Of a stretch of DNA of 64,000 nucleotides, positions 46,991 to 58,005 are shown piece after piece. How positions within the stretch are numbered: position 1 is the first letter of the stretch; the number at the start of each line of letters is the position of its first letter. The DNA lies in NCBI GenBank assembly GCA_029237695.1, contig CM055271.1, positions 30,998,200-31,062,199 of the forward strand, written 5' to 3'. Source of the stretch: Conchocele bisecta. Its lineage: Eukaryota; Mollusca; Bivalvia; Lucinida; Thyasiridae. Position numbers and translations under genes: made by a program. The notes under the pieces were generated by a model. That model made no database searches and was not told where the DNA came from. It saw only the letters and a list, made by a program, of their open reading frames with translations.

Positions 46991-47621
46991 CTAGTAAATG
47001 TACATAAAATAAGGATACATCTGTAATGTTAGAATGTTTCTCTTTATACTACATCTTTAATATCTTTTTTCATGGCCGCGGCCCATTTATTTAAAACTAA
47101 TCAAACAATATAATCATACAATATATTACGGATATTAGTCTACAATCAAATATGGCATGGATGATGGTACAGCAGACTGAATAAATTTGCTCGCAACTAC
47201 TGAATATGGTTGGGCAGAGGCGGCAAAACGTGTGCATGAGATGTTTACGATAGATGTTGCGTCACATAGCGTAACATAATGACGTTGCGTCAAATCCTGC
47301 GCAATTTTACGAGGTGATCTGAGTTGAAAGTGTAAATGTCGTAAAATGTAGTAACATATATATGCTTCTTATATATCACTGGGAAGACATTTAACATCGC
47401 GTGTGTATGTGGAAAAAACATGGACGTACGGACATGGCTACCAATATATGGCCCCTGTCCGTAACGCTCGGTACCAAGAGGGGCCATATACATTGTAACG
47501 CACCAATGACTACGGATGTACTGTTTTATTGTATTTAAATCCAAGTGTACATCACTTTGACAACTTGTTGAGAGATCAGCTAGTCTGAAACGGCTAATTA
47601 TTTGATGAAAATGTTACTCAC
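46991..47621. other. Intron, no feature seen
   Basis: Unique-looking sequence lies between the satellite and exon 2 of the minus gene. A gttgcgtcacatagcg / gttgcgtcaaatcctg near-repeat lies at about 47257 and 47284. Confidence 0.4.
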
Positions 47622-47754
47622 CAGAACTGGCGGTGGGCTGCTGCTCTCGCGTCATACACCGCGCGAAAGCCATCAGCGCCACTCGGTCCCCATATGCTGG
47701 TAAATATGCTGTCAAGTCTTGGTCTGTCATGACAATAACAGCATCATAATCAAT
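47622..47754 (-). CDS. SAM-like/NGGGTR gene, exon 2
   Basis: The acceptor (gtgttgcag) and the donor (ttctg then gtgagt) bound 133 bases encoding MTDQDLTAYLPAYGDRVAL. The frame is intact. It ends in phase 1. Confidence 0.75.
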
Positions 47755-47794
47755 CTGCAACACAAATAAAAACAGTGTCAGTTGGAGGTTTGCG

Positions 47795-48075
47795 CCAAAA
47801 TGTCAGCGGTGGATCACCCTGTGCAGATTGATTGATCTGGGCTAACACGTAACAAGACACATTAGCCAATTTATTCAGTCACTGTGACTGAATAAATAGG
47901 GTTAATGCGGTTTGCGAACATTGTAGATCCAGATCAATATGCACATATTATATAACTGAAATACACAACATGCTGCTGACAATGAATATAGATTGCAGTT
48001 AGGCTACACGAAAGTGGTATTTGATCAGGAGCTGTACTAGTTACAATTCCCTTAACCACCATCTATCCAGTCACC
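47795..48075. mobile_element. MITE of the gagaaatggggcttatg family, degraded
   Basis: It has gtgactgaataaatagggtt at about 47883 and a right end ccatctatccagtcaccgcc at about 48058, with agatccagatcaatatgcac between. Part of a second copy abuts on the left. It lies in intron 1 of the minus-strand gene. Confidence 0.5.
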
Positions 48076-48179
48076 GCCACATGTTTAGTGTTGGAACGCG
48101 TATGTGAATATGGGTTTACAGATAATGCATTTCACGATTATCACAATGAAAGGCTACAACTCAAGGTTGTTTGGACCTT

Positions 48180-48900
48180 AAAATTGTGCATCTACTAAAA
48201 TCCAATCAAACGTTTTGCTAGATTTATCTTTGTTGGGATTGCCGGCCATTTAGAATTTTGGTCACATGAATAAGGGCGTACATTATCGGAACATACTCTG
48301 GGTGGGGGTAAAATAAGCCTCCTACAGAAACACATCAAATACACTAATGATCCAATCAAAGTTGAGTGCTCCATTTTCTTAAATTCTTTGGTGAACTTGT
48401 CGGCCATTTTGTATTTTGGTCACATGAATGAACTCGGTTTCATTGAAATCCGTGTATGACAACACATGGGTATAGACACCGAATAATAGTCCTAGCACAA
48501 TCCAATGCAAAGTTCTAGCCTTTGACCTACATTCATGGCGGCCATCTTGGAATGATGAAATCAGGAACTTTCCCCAGGTGAGAATTTCGAGGAATTTGTT
48601 TTACACATGTAGAGACCTGTAGAAGTGCTCCAAAAATACATATAGGCATGTATAGTGTTCTTGATTATATATGTATTGTCACAAAATATTCAAAAACAAA
48701 TCAAGTAATTTTACCGTTACCATGGAAACCATAAAAAATGGTATTCGGCCGCGGTTTACGCAATGGTAACACGCATTTTCGAAATCTACGATGAATTTTC
48801 CATAACATAGTACCTATTTCGCTAAGTTATACTGGTGGTGGCAGTAAAATTGAAAATAAGCCTCCTACAGCAACACATCCAATACACTATAATATTTACC
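48180..48900. repeat. Internally repeated intron sequence
   Basis: The phrase aaaataagcctcctacag followed by aacacatc recurs at about 48311 and 48853. gccggccatttagaattttg / gtcggccattttgtattttg recur at about 48238 and 48399, each followed by gtcacatgaat. These look like diverged copies of one dispersed element. Confidence 0.45.
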
Positions 48901-48974
48901 TTTTCATCTGCGAATTTGTCTATTACTGACTGGGACACACCACGTTTCTTCAGAAAATCTTCTATCGTCTGCAT
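48900..48974 (-). CDS. SAM-like/NGGGTR gene, exon 1
   Basis: The ATG at 48972-48974 starts exactly 25 codons (MQTIEDFLKKRG to FADEK), followed by a donor gtaaat. Phase 0 matches exon 2, which begins IDYDAV. Confidence 0.7.
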
Positions 48975-49034
48975 GGCTGCAAAAACATACAATTGACATG
49001 TCATTTTGATTAGTTTACCCCCCAAAGACCAAAC

Positions 49035-49160
49035 CAAGTCAGGTAAACGGCAGCTAAGACCGATTAGCGTCGCGGTCAGCTAAGAATGACTTCACTTGAT
49101 TACCCGTCAATATCTTCAATACTGCTTGCACGCCCCTTTCGGGTATTATGGATCGAATCT
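49035..49160 (+). repeat. Possible tRNA-derived SINE head
   Basis: gattagcgtcgcggtcagc resembles a polymerase III A-box region and ggatcgaatct at about 49149 resembles a B box (GGTTCGAATCC). They lie about 85 bases apart. No full cloverleaf could be drawn by eye. This is weak evidence. Confidence 0.2.
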
Positions 49161-49165
49161 CAGTG

Positions 49166-50801
49166 CCAATTGCCACATTCGTGTCATTTGCTTTTATAAG
49201 ATACATGTAACTGCAGCTAAAATAGATAGTTAACTACAGTCAAGTCGTATAAAAAGTCACGAAATTGTACGGAACTTGAAAAGAGGAAATGCTAACAGCA
49301 ATTCTTAGAAAAGACGGACGAATACATTTCAGAGGACACGCATAATACTGGAATTATGATATTGATCACAGGAGCATGAGGAATGGTTGATAAACTTCGT
49401 GTAATTCATGTAATTTGGGTAGTTTTCGTAGATTTTGGTATATTGTAGGTAACTATACCATCGCTCAACACCACCCACGCCGAACATCGTGAATTACCCG
49501 CTAATTCGCCTTACACGATTCGATTGTCTTGCCCTCTCATAATAATAGAAGGGAGGAAACTAATTCTTCTGGATTGGCGAGTAAACTCTCCGACATTGAA
49601 TCGACACGCTCCACTGCGAGGCCGATTATATCGTCAATATTCAACAAATAACTCCAAATTTAGATTATATCGATTTGAGAGACATCAAACAATCTCACGA
49701 TGCAGACAGGAAACGTGAACAACATTATATGTGGTATATATTGAATATATAAAAATGAGCGTCATCGCCGATTTTCACCTGAGACGCCAGCCAACCCGGG
49801 GCTTACACGTTTGGTCTTCGACACGCGACACATGACGTACGATGTACGGTACAATTTCAGTGGCTCATCCGTCCAGTCAGTTTACTATAAACCCATATTT
49901 TGGGGTTGGTAGTAATAATCAGACACGCTCAACAATCTATTCAAATATAGACGTGTGACGATATGACGTATGACGTATGAGGCAATTTCTGAATTGCTCA
50001 CCAATCTTGTGAATTTACTACGGGTCCATATTTAGGATTCATAGTATGATGACGTACTACAGAATGTCAACAAACCCCGCTTTGGAAGCTTAAATTTAAA
50101 AAGGAAGACAATTTGTTCGTTTCAAGACAAAATATGGAGGTTTGACTTTAAATGACGGTCCATACTATATACAACGATATCAATGAACATATTAAGACCG
50201 CGTGCATTGTTATTGGTGGATAATTAAGCGTTTTATCGGTAACTCCTGCGGGTATAAGCTAGTTTCATTCCTTTCATTCCAGTAACGTAATCACTGCATT
50301 GTGTGGACGGGCGGAATGTGGCGTAGTAAGTGTCGTGTTTGCAACAACCGGCACAGACCACCAAAATACACAATACATACACATAAAACAATGAAATATC
50401 AACCATTGCTCATGCACCTGTGATATTGATTACTTAAAATGCGTAGGACGATGTTGTTCGCATGTACAAACCAGTCATGGCGCAAATTCATGAACGAGAA
50501 ATGGGTTTGAAAATTTAACATAGTATCTGCAAATGACGTCAGAATTTGTAGCAAATTTCAGAGAAAATGCGGAATTTAATACCGCATCTCCTCTGAAATT
50601 TGAGTCAAATTTGTACTAAAATTACGTTCAATTTCCAAAACCATTCATGGCCAACATTTCAAATACCCGAGGGTACGTTATGTCGCGGCGCGTCTCATAA
50701 ATGTAGGGGAAAGGCGTCTAAAACGGGCCCCATAAGGAAAAATACCTGTTATTTCAAGATAAAGGACTCGTACACCGAACTAAAATATTCTCTGTAATTA
50801 A
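49166..50801. other. No gene recognised
   Basis: This is a long non-coding stretch in the P2X7-like intron. Two diverged segments of about 150 bases near 49830 and 49955 share gacgtatgacgta-like words, a caatttc word and a ccatattttgggg/ccatatttagg motif. Nothing else was identified. Confidence 0.4.
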
Positions 50802-51100
50802 TGCACTAGTCAAGTGTAATCCCCCCAGGCCGGGACATAGCGGGGGATAGCGGGGCTGAACCCCGGGGCTTTGACAAAAAATAATTCCCTGCAGTGCCGG
50901 GGCTACCCCGGGGCTTTACATTTGGGCAAACAATAGCGGGGATTTTTTTCATTTCAAGATAGAATAGATATAGCGGGGGAATACACATTTTTGTATCCCC
51001 ACAGTGCGGGGCATATAACGGGGCTTTGCAAAATTAAAATGCAACATCCCCGCTATGTCCCGGCCTGTGGGGGGGGGGGGTTACAATTGACTTGTGCATA
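50802..51100. mobile_element. C/G-rich MITE, copy 1
   Basis: The ends atgcactagtcaagtgtaat and (other strand) atgcacaagtcaattgtaac are inverted over roughly 45 bases. The arms include ccaggccgggacatagcggg. The interior repeats ccccggggcttt and atagcgggg. Confidence 0.75.
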
Positions 51101-51353
51101 CTGAGTAAATATGCAACTACAAACGCAAAACGAACCATGTAATATGCAATAGAACGGAAACTACAACACATTTTTGAAAACGTGAAAGGGGCCCATTTTA
51201 CAACATTGTTGCGTATATGGCCAGCATATTTTTTCATCAATACATATGATATATGGGTGTGTGAGCAGTGCAGGGGCGCATTATGATAATATTTGAAACA
51301 CATTTGGCGTTCATGTGTGAAATATGTGCTTAGTTGTGAGGTATGCGTGGGGT

Positions 51354-51676
51354 AATGCACTAGTCAATTGTAATCCCCCGCCCAGGCCGGGACATAGCGG
51401 GGTATAGCGGGGCTAAACCCGGGGCTTTGACATACAAATTGTCCCTGCAGTGCTGGGGCTACCCCGGTGCTTTACATTTTGGAAAACAACAGCGGGTATA
51501 TACATGTTTGTGTCCCCACAGTGGGCGGGGCCATATAGCGGGGGAATACACATCTGTGTGTCCCCACAGTGCGGGGCATATACCGGGGCTTTGCAAACTA
51601 AGAATGTAATGTCCCCGCTATGTCACGGCCTGGGAGGGTGGGGGTTGGGGGGAGTACAATTGACTGGTGCATAAGA
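51354..51676. mobile_element. C/G-rich MITE, copy 2
   Basis: It has the same ends (atgcactagtcaattgtaat and its inverted partner near 51672) and the same interior words as copy 1, about 250 bases downstream in the same orientation. Between and after them the word aaaacgggcccc recurs (about 50717, 51712 and 51785), suggesting an older repeat was the host sequence. Confidence 0.75.
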
Positions 51677-52390
51677 GGTCTGTAATTTGCACACATATAA
51701 ATACCATTGGTCTAAAACGGGCCCCTGTGTCGGAATAGGCCTATATGCAAACATGTAGCCGTAAATTCTCTATCTAAACGTGTGGCCAAAACGGGCATCC
51801 GGGCCCGTTTTTTGGCCACTTCTATGTGGAGTTATACACGTCCTCCATTTCGTGTCCGACCCAGTGATGATGTAAACATGACATGGTAAATCGATAACAT
51901 GGTGGGTTTGGTACATGTTAGTGACATGGGCAGTTCTGGTGCATGCATACATGTATATGTCTAGCTGATGGTAGTCCAACGTTGATGAAAATAATTAAGA
52001 AAATGTACTAAAATCGATAACTTAACTCTCAGTGGGTGACATTTTGTCTATCATGCGGGTTCCACAAGAACGTCTAGTAGACGAACGTTCAAGATCACAG
52101 AAGTACGTCACCTAAAGTCACTTGACGAGGCCAAAATTGCGGGGGCTCGTTTTACCCCGGGGGCCCGTTTTACACGTATTTCCCCTAATAATGTATATGA
52201 AAATGAGTTGCGAAAACTGCAAATCCTGATGAGCCGGTCGTCATGAGCAAAATCTAAACACATTTACCTGTTGTAACAGGTAAAGGTCACAAGTCGAAGT
52301 TGCTGGAAAATGCGCGCGGCAACTACAAATGACGTACATTTTTTCAAAGAAGGGGAACAACTCTATAAATGATTCTTCGTTAGAGTATCC

Positions 52391-52465
52391 GTTTTGATTG
52401 GTTAAGCTAAGTCGTGGCCACGAGTTAGTAACTCGTGGCCACGACTTAGCTTAACCAATCAAAAC
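52391..52465. repeat. Perfect 75-base palindrome
   Basis: Two 37-base arms, starting gttttgattggttaagctaa, are exact reverse complements around a single central G at 52428. The arms contain ctaagtcgtggccacgagtt. Confidence 0.95.
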
Positions 52466-52556
52466 GAGATACTAAGTCGTGGCCACGAGTTACTAAGTCG
52501 TGGCCACGAGTTACTAAGTCGTGGCCACGACTTACTAAGTCGTGGCCACGAGATAA
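52466..52556 (+). repeat. 21-bp tandem array taagtcgtggccacgagttac
   Basis: About four units of 21 bases follow the palindrome directly. Each is centred on the self-complementary cgtggccacg. One unit has the opposite half (gactta in place of gagtta). The two palindrome arms carry the same unit, so the palindrome and array share an origin. Confidence 0.9.
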
Positions 52557-52817
52557 AATAAATGTTGCAAATGTCACCTCTGTGCCACGTAATATCCTGC
52601 ATGTTCACACATTTTTACTAGCAACGGGCGCACATTATTGATTTTTAATGCAGCCGTCGCTACTAATCGAAAATGAATTTATGTAGTACATTTTAGTTTA
52701 AAAACAGATGAGTGAGAAATTGTGACAGAGTAACATACTCATTCTGTTGATTATACATTTTGTTAAAATAGTGTAGCTTCAATATATCACTCTTGTTACA
52801 TATTACTATCGTTTCAG

Positions 52818-53037
52818 GTGTTCATGTGGGTGCTGTGCAGCCATGCCAACTGGTAGGGAAAGCATTTGTTGCCAGGACGTGAGTCTGGTACAGGTGAAGG
52901 CCCAGGACGAGGATGTGACGTGTATCACCCAGCAGTGGTTTTGACGCTGTTTGTGTCAACCGGGATTCACTGGAGGTGTCTGTGTTTGAATTCGCTCAAA
53001 TGAAAGGCCCAATAGACGACAACCAGCCAATTCACGA
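52818..53037 (+). CDS. P2X7-like gene, exon 2 (cysteine-rich zinc-binding part)
   Basis: The acceptor (tcgtttcag) and the donor (attcacga then gtgagt) bound it. It encodes CSCGCCAAMPTGRESICCQ, DVTCITQ and, after a one-base shift near 52938, GFDAVCVNRDSLEVSVFEF and DNQPIHE. The Cys spacing is typical of the P2X7 cytoplasmic ballast fold that binds zinc (established knowledge). The first base completes the Trp codon left open by exon 1. Confidence 0.85.
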
Positions 53038-53058
53038 GTGAGTTATTTTCAATGAATT

Positions 53059-54166
53059 GGATCTTCGATCTTAGTCAGCACACGAAAGCAACAACTGATC
53101 CATCCATTTTTAAATAACTTTTTCTTGAGGTTAAAGACAGATACAATACATACACTCCGCTTTTTACTGATGGCTCAAAGATCGGGGACCGGGTAGCATC
53201 TGCTGCCGCTGTCCCCGAGGGAGATCTTCAATCCAGACTCCCAGACAAATCTTCGATATTTTCTGCGGAATTGAGGGCGATTTTACTTGCTCTTGATTTC
53301 GCGAAAATATCTTGGAGAAAGCAATTCATTTTATTTTCCGATTCATTATCTTCACTACAAGCTTTGTACAACATGAAGCTTGAACATCCACTTATCCGCC
53401 AAATCATGGAGAGCTACACCATATTTTACTTTCGTCTGGCAAGGACATTATTTTTTGTTGGCTACCCAGTCATACTGGTATCAAGGGCAATGACAGGGCA
53501 GATAGTGCTGCCAAGGCCGCCCTGGATCTACCAACTTCTCATTTTCCTGTTTGCTATCATGATTTTAAATCATCCATCAACTCATTCATCTCCGATACAA
53601 TGCAGATCCAGTGGGATCTGCTCACAGATAATAAACTTCATGCTGTGAAACCGACTCTGTGCGAATGGACTCCTGGCTACAGACATGTACGCCGGGATGA
53701 AGTTGTCCTTAGTCGATTGCGCATTGGACATACACGACTAACGCATTCGTATATGCTCAAAGGTGAGCCGCGTCCATGGTGTATTCCATGCCACCGCGCA
53801 TTTACCGTGCAACACATCCTACTGGACTGTATCGATTTTGCCGATATTCGAGGCAAACACTTCAATGTTACTTCACTTGCGGAGCTATTCCAGGTGGAGA
53901 ACATTGAAGGTTTGCTTCACTTTCTACATGAAACTAACTTGTATCGGAAAATTTAATTTTATCATTGTATACATGTTACTCATTACTATAATTTTATAAT
54001 TCTATGCACGTTGTTCATTTATATTGGTTATCATATTAATATGTTTACCTTATCATCTGATTGATTACCACATGTAACATACTATTTTACTATTATTTAC
54101 ATTTCTTGGCCCTAAATAATACTCTGTTGTGTTGATGGGCCGTTAAGCACCATTCCATTCCATTAT
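53059..54166 (+). mobile_element. 5'-truncated LINE copy in intron 2 of the P2X7-like gene
   Basis: It is near-identical to the 3' third of the LINE at 54660-57989. It begins in the C-terminal part, with the RNase H domain (FTDGSKIGDRVASAA, FSAELRAILLAL, SDSLSSLQALYN), then a C-terminal segment (RRDEVVLSRLRIGHTRLTHS, PWCIPCH, HILLDC). It ends in the tail gttgatgggccgttaagcac with a cattc run. The frame is broken by small indels. Unlike the other copy, it keeps the segment encoding FADIRGKHFNVTSLAELF. Confidence 0.85.
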
Positions 54167-54541
54167 TCCCAGATTAATCCAAATTATTATTAACCTCTGC
54201 TTTTCGTAGTTAGACTAAAAGGTGATGGGTAGTCTAAATGGCATGCTGGTGATGTCTTGTAGCCAGATCAGACAATACATTTTATATTCATTGCTAAATT
54301 TACATGTGTACATAAGCATGGTAGCAGACAAACCAGTCAATCAATGTTGCCAATAAAAGGAAGTTTTTCTTTTGAAAAGCGACCACCACATATATGTAAA
54401 GCACACTGATTCCCTCCTGTGACCTTGGGGTGGAAGTCAAATGTGGGGGTGGGCTTAGAGGGTATAGCTTGGGGCCATCAACTGCGCGTTCTAGTTTCTG
54501 TTTTACATTCCAGTTTCTGTTTTACATTCCAGTTTGTACAG

Positions 54542-54659
54542 ATATCTGGCATACAGAAGATTTACCCGGTGGATATGGCACATCCTTGGGAAAAAAAAAC
54601 AGGAAAGTGCTGCCAGCGTGTGCAGTGAATAAAATCAGAACAGCATTCCCTTCGGAACA
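54542..54659 (+). CDS. P2X7-like gene, exon 3, 5' part
   Basis: The acceptor (gtttgtacag) is followed by YLAYRRFTRWIWHILG in phase with exon 2. The nine-base A-run at 54591-54599 is one base too long for the family frame. With eight, it reads KNRKVLPACAVNKIRTAFP. The exon stops abruptly at the LINE insertion. Just upstream, gtttctgttttacattcca is tandemly duplicated. Confidence 0.8.
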
Positions 54660-57600
54660 TCGAGCACATATTTACATCCCGCAACCGGTTCATATTCCTC
54701 TCTGGATTTAACTCTGTGTCATCCTTCTCTGTATTTAGACTTTACGTGGAAAGTTGGTGACGACCTATGTGGGAGTGACCACTTTCCTGTCTTCTTGCAG
54801 AGTAATGGACCACCATCCACTGACAGAGTCCAGAGGTGGAAATTACATAAAGCCGATTGGGACACATTTCGTAATATGTGCATGATTGAACTAGATTTTG
54901 ATCGCTTTCGAGATGCGGAAGATCCACTAGAACACTACGTTTCCCTTTTACACGATATTGCAGAAAAGACAATACCAAAAACCTCGGCAAAGCCCAAACG
55001 TGTCAATAAACCATGGTTTGACGAAGAATGCAAAGAGGCAATGACTGCTCGTAAGCAGTCTATTCGTCAAATCAATAACAACGCAACACCAGATAATTTA
55101 AATGCTCATAGAATTTTTAGAGCGAAAGCTCGACGCACAATTAAAGCTAGCAAGAGAAGGACTTGGAGATCTTTTGTCTCCAAGTTGAATTCGCGATCTA
55201 AAATGAAAACCACATGGGACATGATTCGTAAGATAAACGGTAAAGGTAAATCAACTTCTATCAATCACCTCAACAAAGCAGGACATAAAGTATCTTCCAA
55301 AACAGACATTTCAAACACATTAGCAGATACCTTCTCCAAGAACTCCTCATGTAATAACTATTCTGAGGAGTTCTTGAAGGTGAAAATCTGAGCAAGAGAA
55401 AACTAAACTTAATTTTAATTCAGACAATTCAGAACATTACAACGCTCCTTTCTCTATTAGGGAATTAAAAGCTTCCCTCGAGAAAGCACATGATACATCA
55501 GCAGGCCCTGATGATATCCACTACCAACTGCTTAAACATTTACCTGAACACTCTTTTGACAACCTCCTTGAAATATTTAATACCATTTGGAAACAAGGCG
55601 TATTTCCGCCTTCATGGCGGGAAGCTACAATCATACCTGTTCCCAAACCGGGCAAGGATCACACCGACCCATCAAGTTACCGTCCCATCGCACTTACTAG
55701 CTGCGTCTGTAAAACCATGGAACGAATGATTAACGACAGGCTTGTCTGGTTTCTGGAATCCAATGGACTGATATCTGAATATCAGTCTGGATTCCGTCGC
55801 CAGAAGAAGCACTGCCGATAATCTGATTAGACTCGAAGCATTCATTCGAGACGGGTTTGTTAACAATGAACATATAGTTGCTATATTTTTTGACCTAGAA
55901 AAGGCATATGACACGACGTGGAAGTATGGGATTATGAAGGACCTTCATGACCTCGGTCTGAAGGGTCATCTCCCTGATTTTATTTCTAATTTTTTGAAAG
56001 ACAGACAATTCCAAGTCCGAGTCGGTACAACCCTTTCTGATCCCCATGAACAGGAAATGGCTGTACCGCAGGGAAGTATATTGTCTGTTACCCTTTTTAG
56101 CATTAAACTGAATAATATTGTAAAATGCCTGCAACCAGGTGTTGACTGTTCTTTATATGTCGATGATTTTTTAATATGTTACAAATCAAAGAACATGCAT
56201 ACTATTGAGCGCCAATTACAACTGAGCCTCAATAGAATAAACAAGTGGACCACAGAAAACGGCTTTAAGTTTTCGAAATCTAAAACTAACTGCATGCATT
56301 TTTGCAAAAGACGCGGTCTTCACCCTGATCCCGAGCTTAAACTGGGAACACATCCCATCCCAGTTGTTCGGGAGCAGAAATTTCTTGGTCTTATCTTTGA
56401 TCCTAAACTCACTTTTAAATTTTAAACCCCATTTACGATACTTGAAAGCTAAATGCCAGAAAGCACTCAACTTAATGCGAGTGGTAGCAAATCATGACTG
56501 GGGTGCAGACCGAAAGGTGCTGCACCGCCTTTACATCGCACATGTTCGCTCAAAACTAGACTACGGATGCACTGTATATGGGTCTGCCAGTAAATCCGAT
56601 CTTCAGACGCTCGATCCAATACATCACCAAGGCTTACGACTCTGCCTGGGTGCATTCCGTACGTCTAACGCACAGAGCTTATATGCCGAAGCAAATGAAC
56701 CTTCTCTCCACGACAGACGCACCAAATTATCTTTGCAATACGCCACTAAACTACATTCCAATCCATCTAATCCAGCTTATAACACGGTCTTTCATCGAAC
56801 TACAGATGCTGTATTCGATAAGAAACCAAGCTTCAAGCCACCATTCGGCAAGAGAATGGATCCTTTGATACACGATGCTGGCTTGGATCTGGATCACATT
56901 GCCAAATACGCTGTTCCAGATACTCCACCGTGGCAGTTGGAGCAGCCCAAGGTGATCTTCGATCTTAGTCAGCACACGAAAGCAACAACTGATCCATCAA
57001 TTTTTAAATCACTTTTTCTTGAGGTTAAAGACAGATACAATACATACACTCCGCTTTTTACTGATGGCTCAAAGATCGGGGACCGGGTAGCATCTGCTGC
57101 CGCTGTCCCCGAGGGAGATCTTCAATCCAGACTCCCAGACAAATCTTCGATATTTTCTGCGGAATTGAGGGCGATTTTACTTGCTCTTGATTTCGCGAAA
57201 ATATCTTGGAGAAAGCAATTCATTTTATGTTCCGATTCATTATCTTCACTACAAGCTTTGTACAACATGAAGCTTGAACATCCACTTATCCGCCAAATCA
57301 TGGAGCTACACCATATTTTACTTTCGTCTGGCAAGGACATTATTTTTTGTTGGTTGGCTACCCAGTCATACTGGTATCAAGGGCAATGACAGGGCAGATA
57401 GTGCTGCCAAGGCCGCCCTGGATCTGCCGACTTCTCATTTTCCTGTTTGCTATCATGATTTTAAATCATCCATCAACTCATTCATCTCCGATACAATTGA
57501 TCCAGTGGGATCTGCTCACAGATAATAAACTTCATGCTGTGAAACCGACTCTGGGCGAATGGACTCCTGGCTACAGACATGTACGCCGGGATGAAGTTGT

Positions 57601-57989
57601 CCTTAGTCGATTGCGCATTGGACATACACGACTAACGCATTCGTATATGCTCAAAGGTGAGCCGCGTCCATGGTGTATTCCATGCCACAGCATGCCACAG
57701 CACATTTACCGTGCAACACATCCTACTGGACTGTATCGATTTCACTTTCTACATGAAACTAACTTGTATCGGAAAATTTAATTTCATCATTGTATACATG
57801 TCTCTCATTTATCTAATTTTATAATTCTATACACGTTTATCATTTATATTGTTCATCATATTAATATTTTTACCTTAATCACATCTAGCATACTATTTTA
57901 CTATTATTTTTATTCTTCATTTACATTGCTTGGCCCTAAATGATACTCTTTTGTGTTGATGGGCCGTTAAGCACCATTCCATTCCATTC
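54660..57989 (+). mobile_element. 3.33-kb 5'-truncated non-LTR retrotransposon with 16-bp target duplication
   Basis: It is bounded by CATTCCCTTCGGAACA at 54644-54659 and again at 57990-58005. The element carries the end of an endonuclease domain, a reverse transcriptase, an RNase H domain and a tail ending in (cattc)n. An RNase H after the RT points to the I group of LINEs (I, Nimb and relatives), and Nimb-like elements are common in molluscs (inference). It is inserted in the last exon of the P2X7-like gene, in the same orientation. Confidence 0.9.
54697..57781 (+). pseudogene. LINE open reading frame 2 (endonuclease end, RT, RNase H), frame-broken
   Basis: In order these parts are visible: SSLDLTLCHPSLY and LCGSDHFPVFL of the APE-type endonuclease C-terminus; TSAGPDDIHYQLLKHL, SSYRPIALTS, IFFDLEKAYDTTW, VPQGSILS and SLYVDDFLICY of the RT (catalytic Asp in motifs A and C, with a Val in the YVDD box); then RNase H residues FTDGSK, FSAELRA, SDSLSS and NDRADSAAKAAL. 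GWLPSHTGIKG precedes the last. Frames change near 55390, 55800, 56425 and 57355. About 87 bases present in the copy at 53059 are missing near 57740, next to a tandem duplication of catgccacag. It cannot encode a full protein as assembled. Confidence 0.88.
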
Positions 57990-58005
57990 CATTCCCTTCG
58001 GAACA

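Larger units (their letters stand above)
39434..48974 (-). pseudogene. SAM-like plus NGGGTR-domain gene, five exons, uncharacterised
   Basis: Exons on the minus strand are 48974-48900, 47754-47622, 43633-43006, 42585-42488 and 39532-39434. All are bounded by GT-AG and are mutually phase-compatible. Exons 1-2 give MQTIEDFLKKRGVSQ, then IDYDAVIVMTDQDLTAYLP and YGDRVALMAFARC, a SAM-like helical module. Exon 3 gives RRVEMGWLNFNKSSYKQVRS, NGGGTRSLSID, NTFFPEGESKLGN and LYNGSKLKMLRLYLY. This conserved domain is seen in many uncharacterised fish and mollusc proteins, some with HECT ligase tails. Exon 3 ends in a Gln/Pro/Ala-rich linker, and exons 4-5 are Ser/Asp-rich. One-base shifts in exon 3 lie near 43390 and 43215. 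No HECT domain is visible. The gene lies antisense in the P2X7-like gene's intron. Confidence 0.7.

Noticed and set aside
49035..49160. Functional tRNA gene
   Set aside because: Only weak A- and B-box resemblance. No acceptor stem or anticodon arm could be paired.
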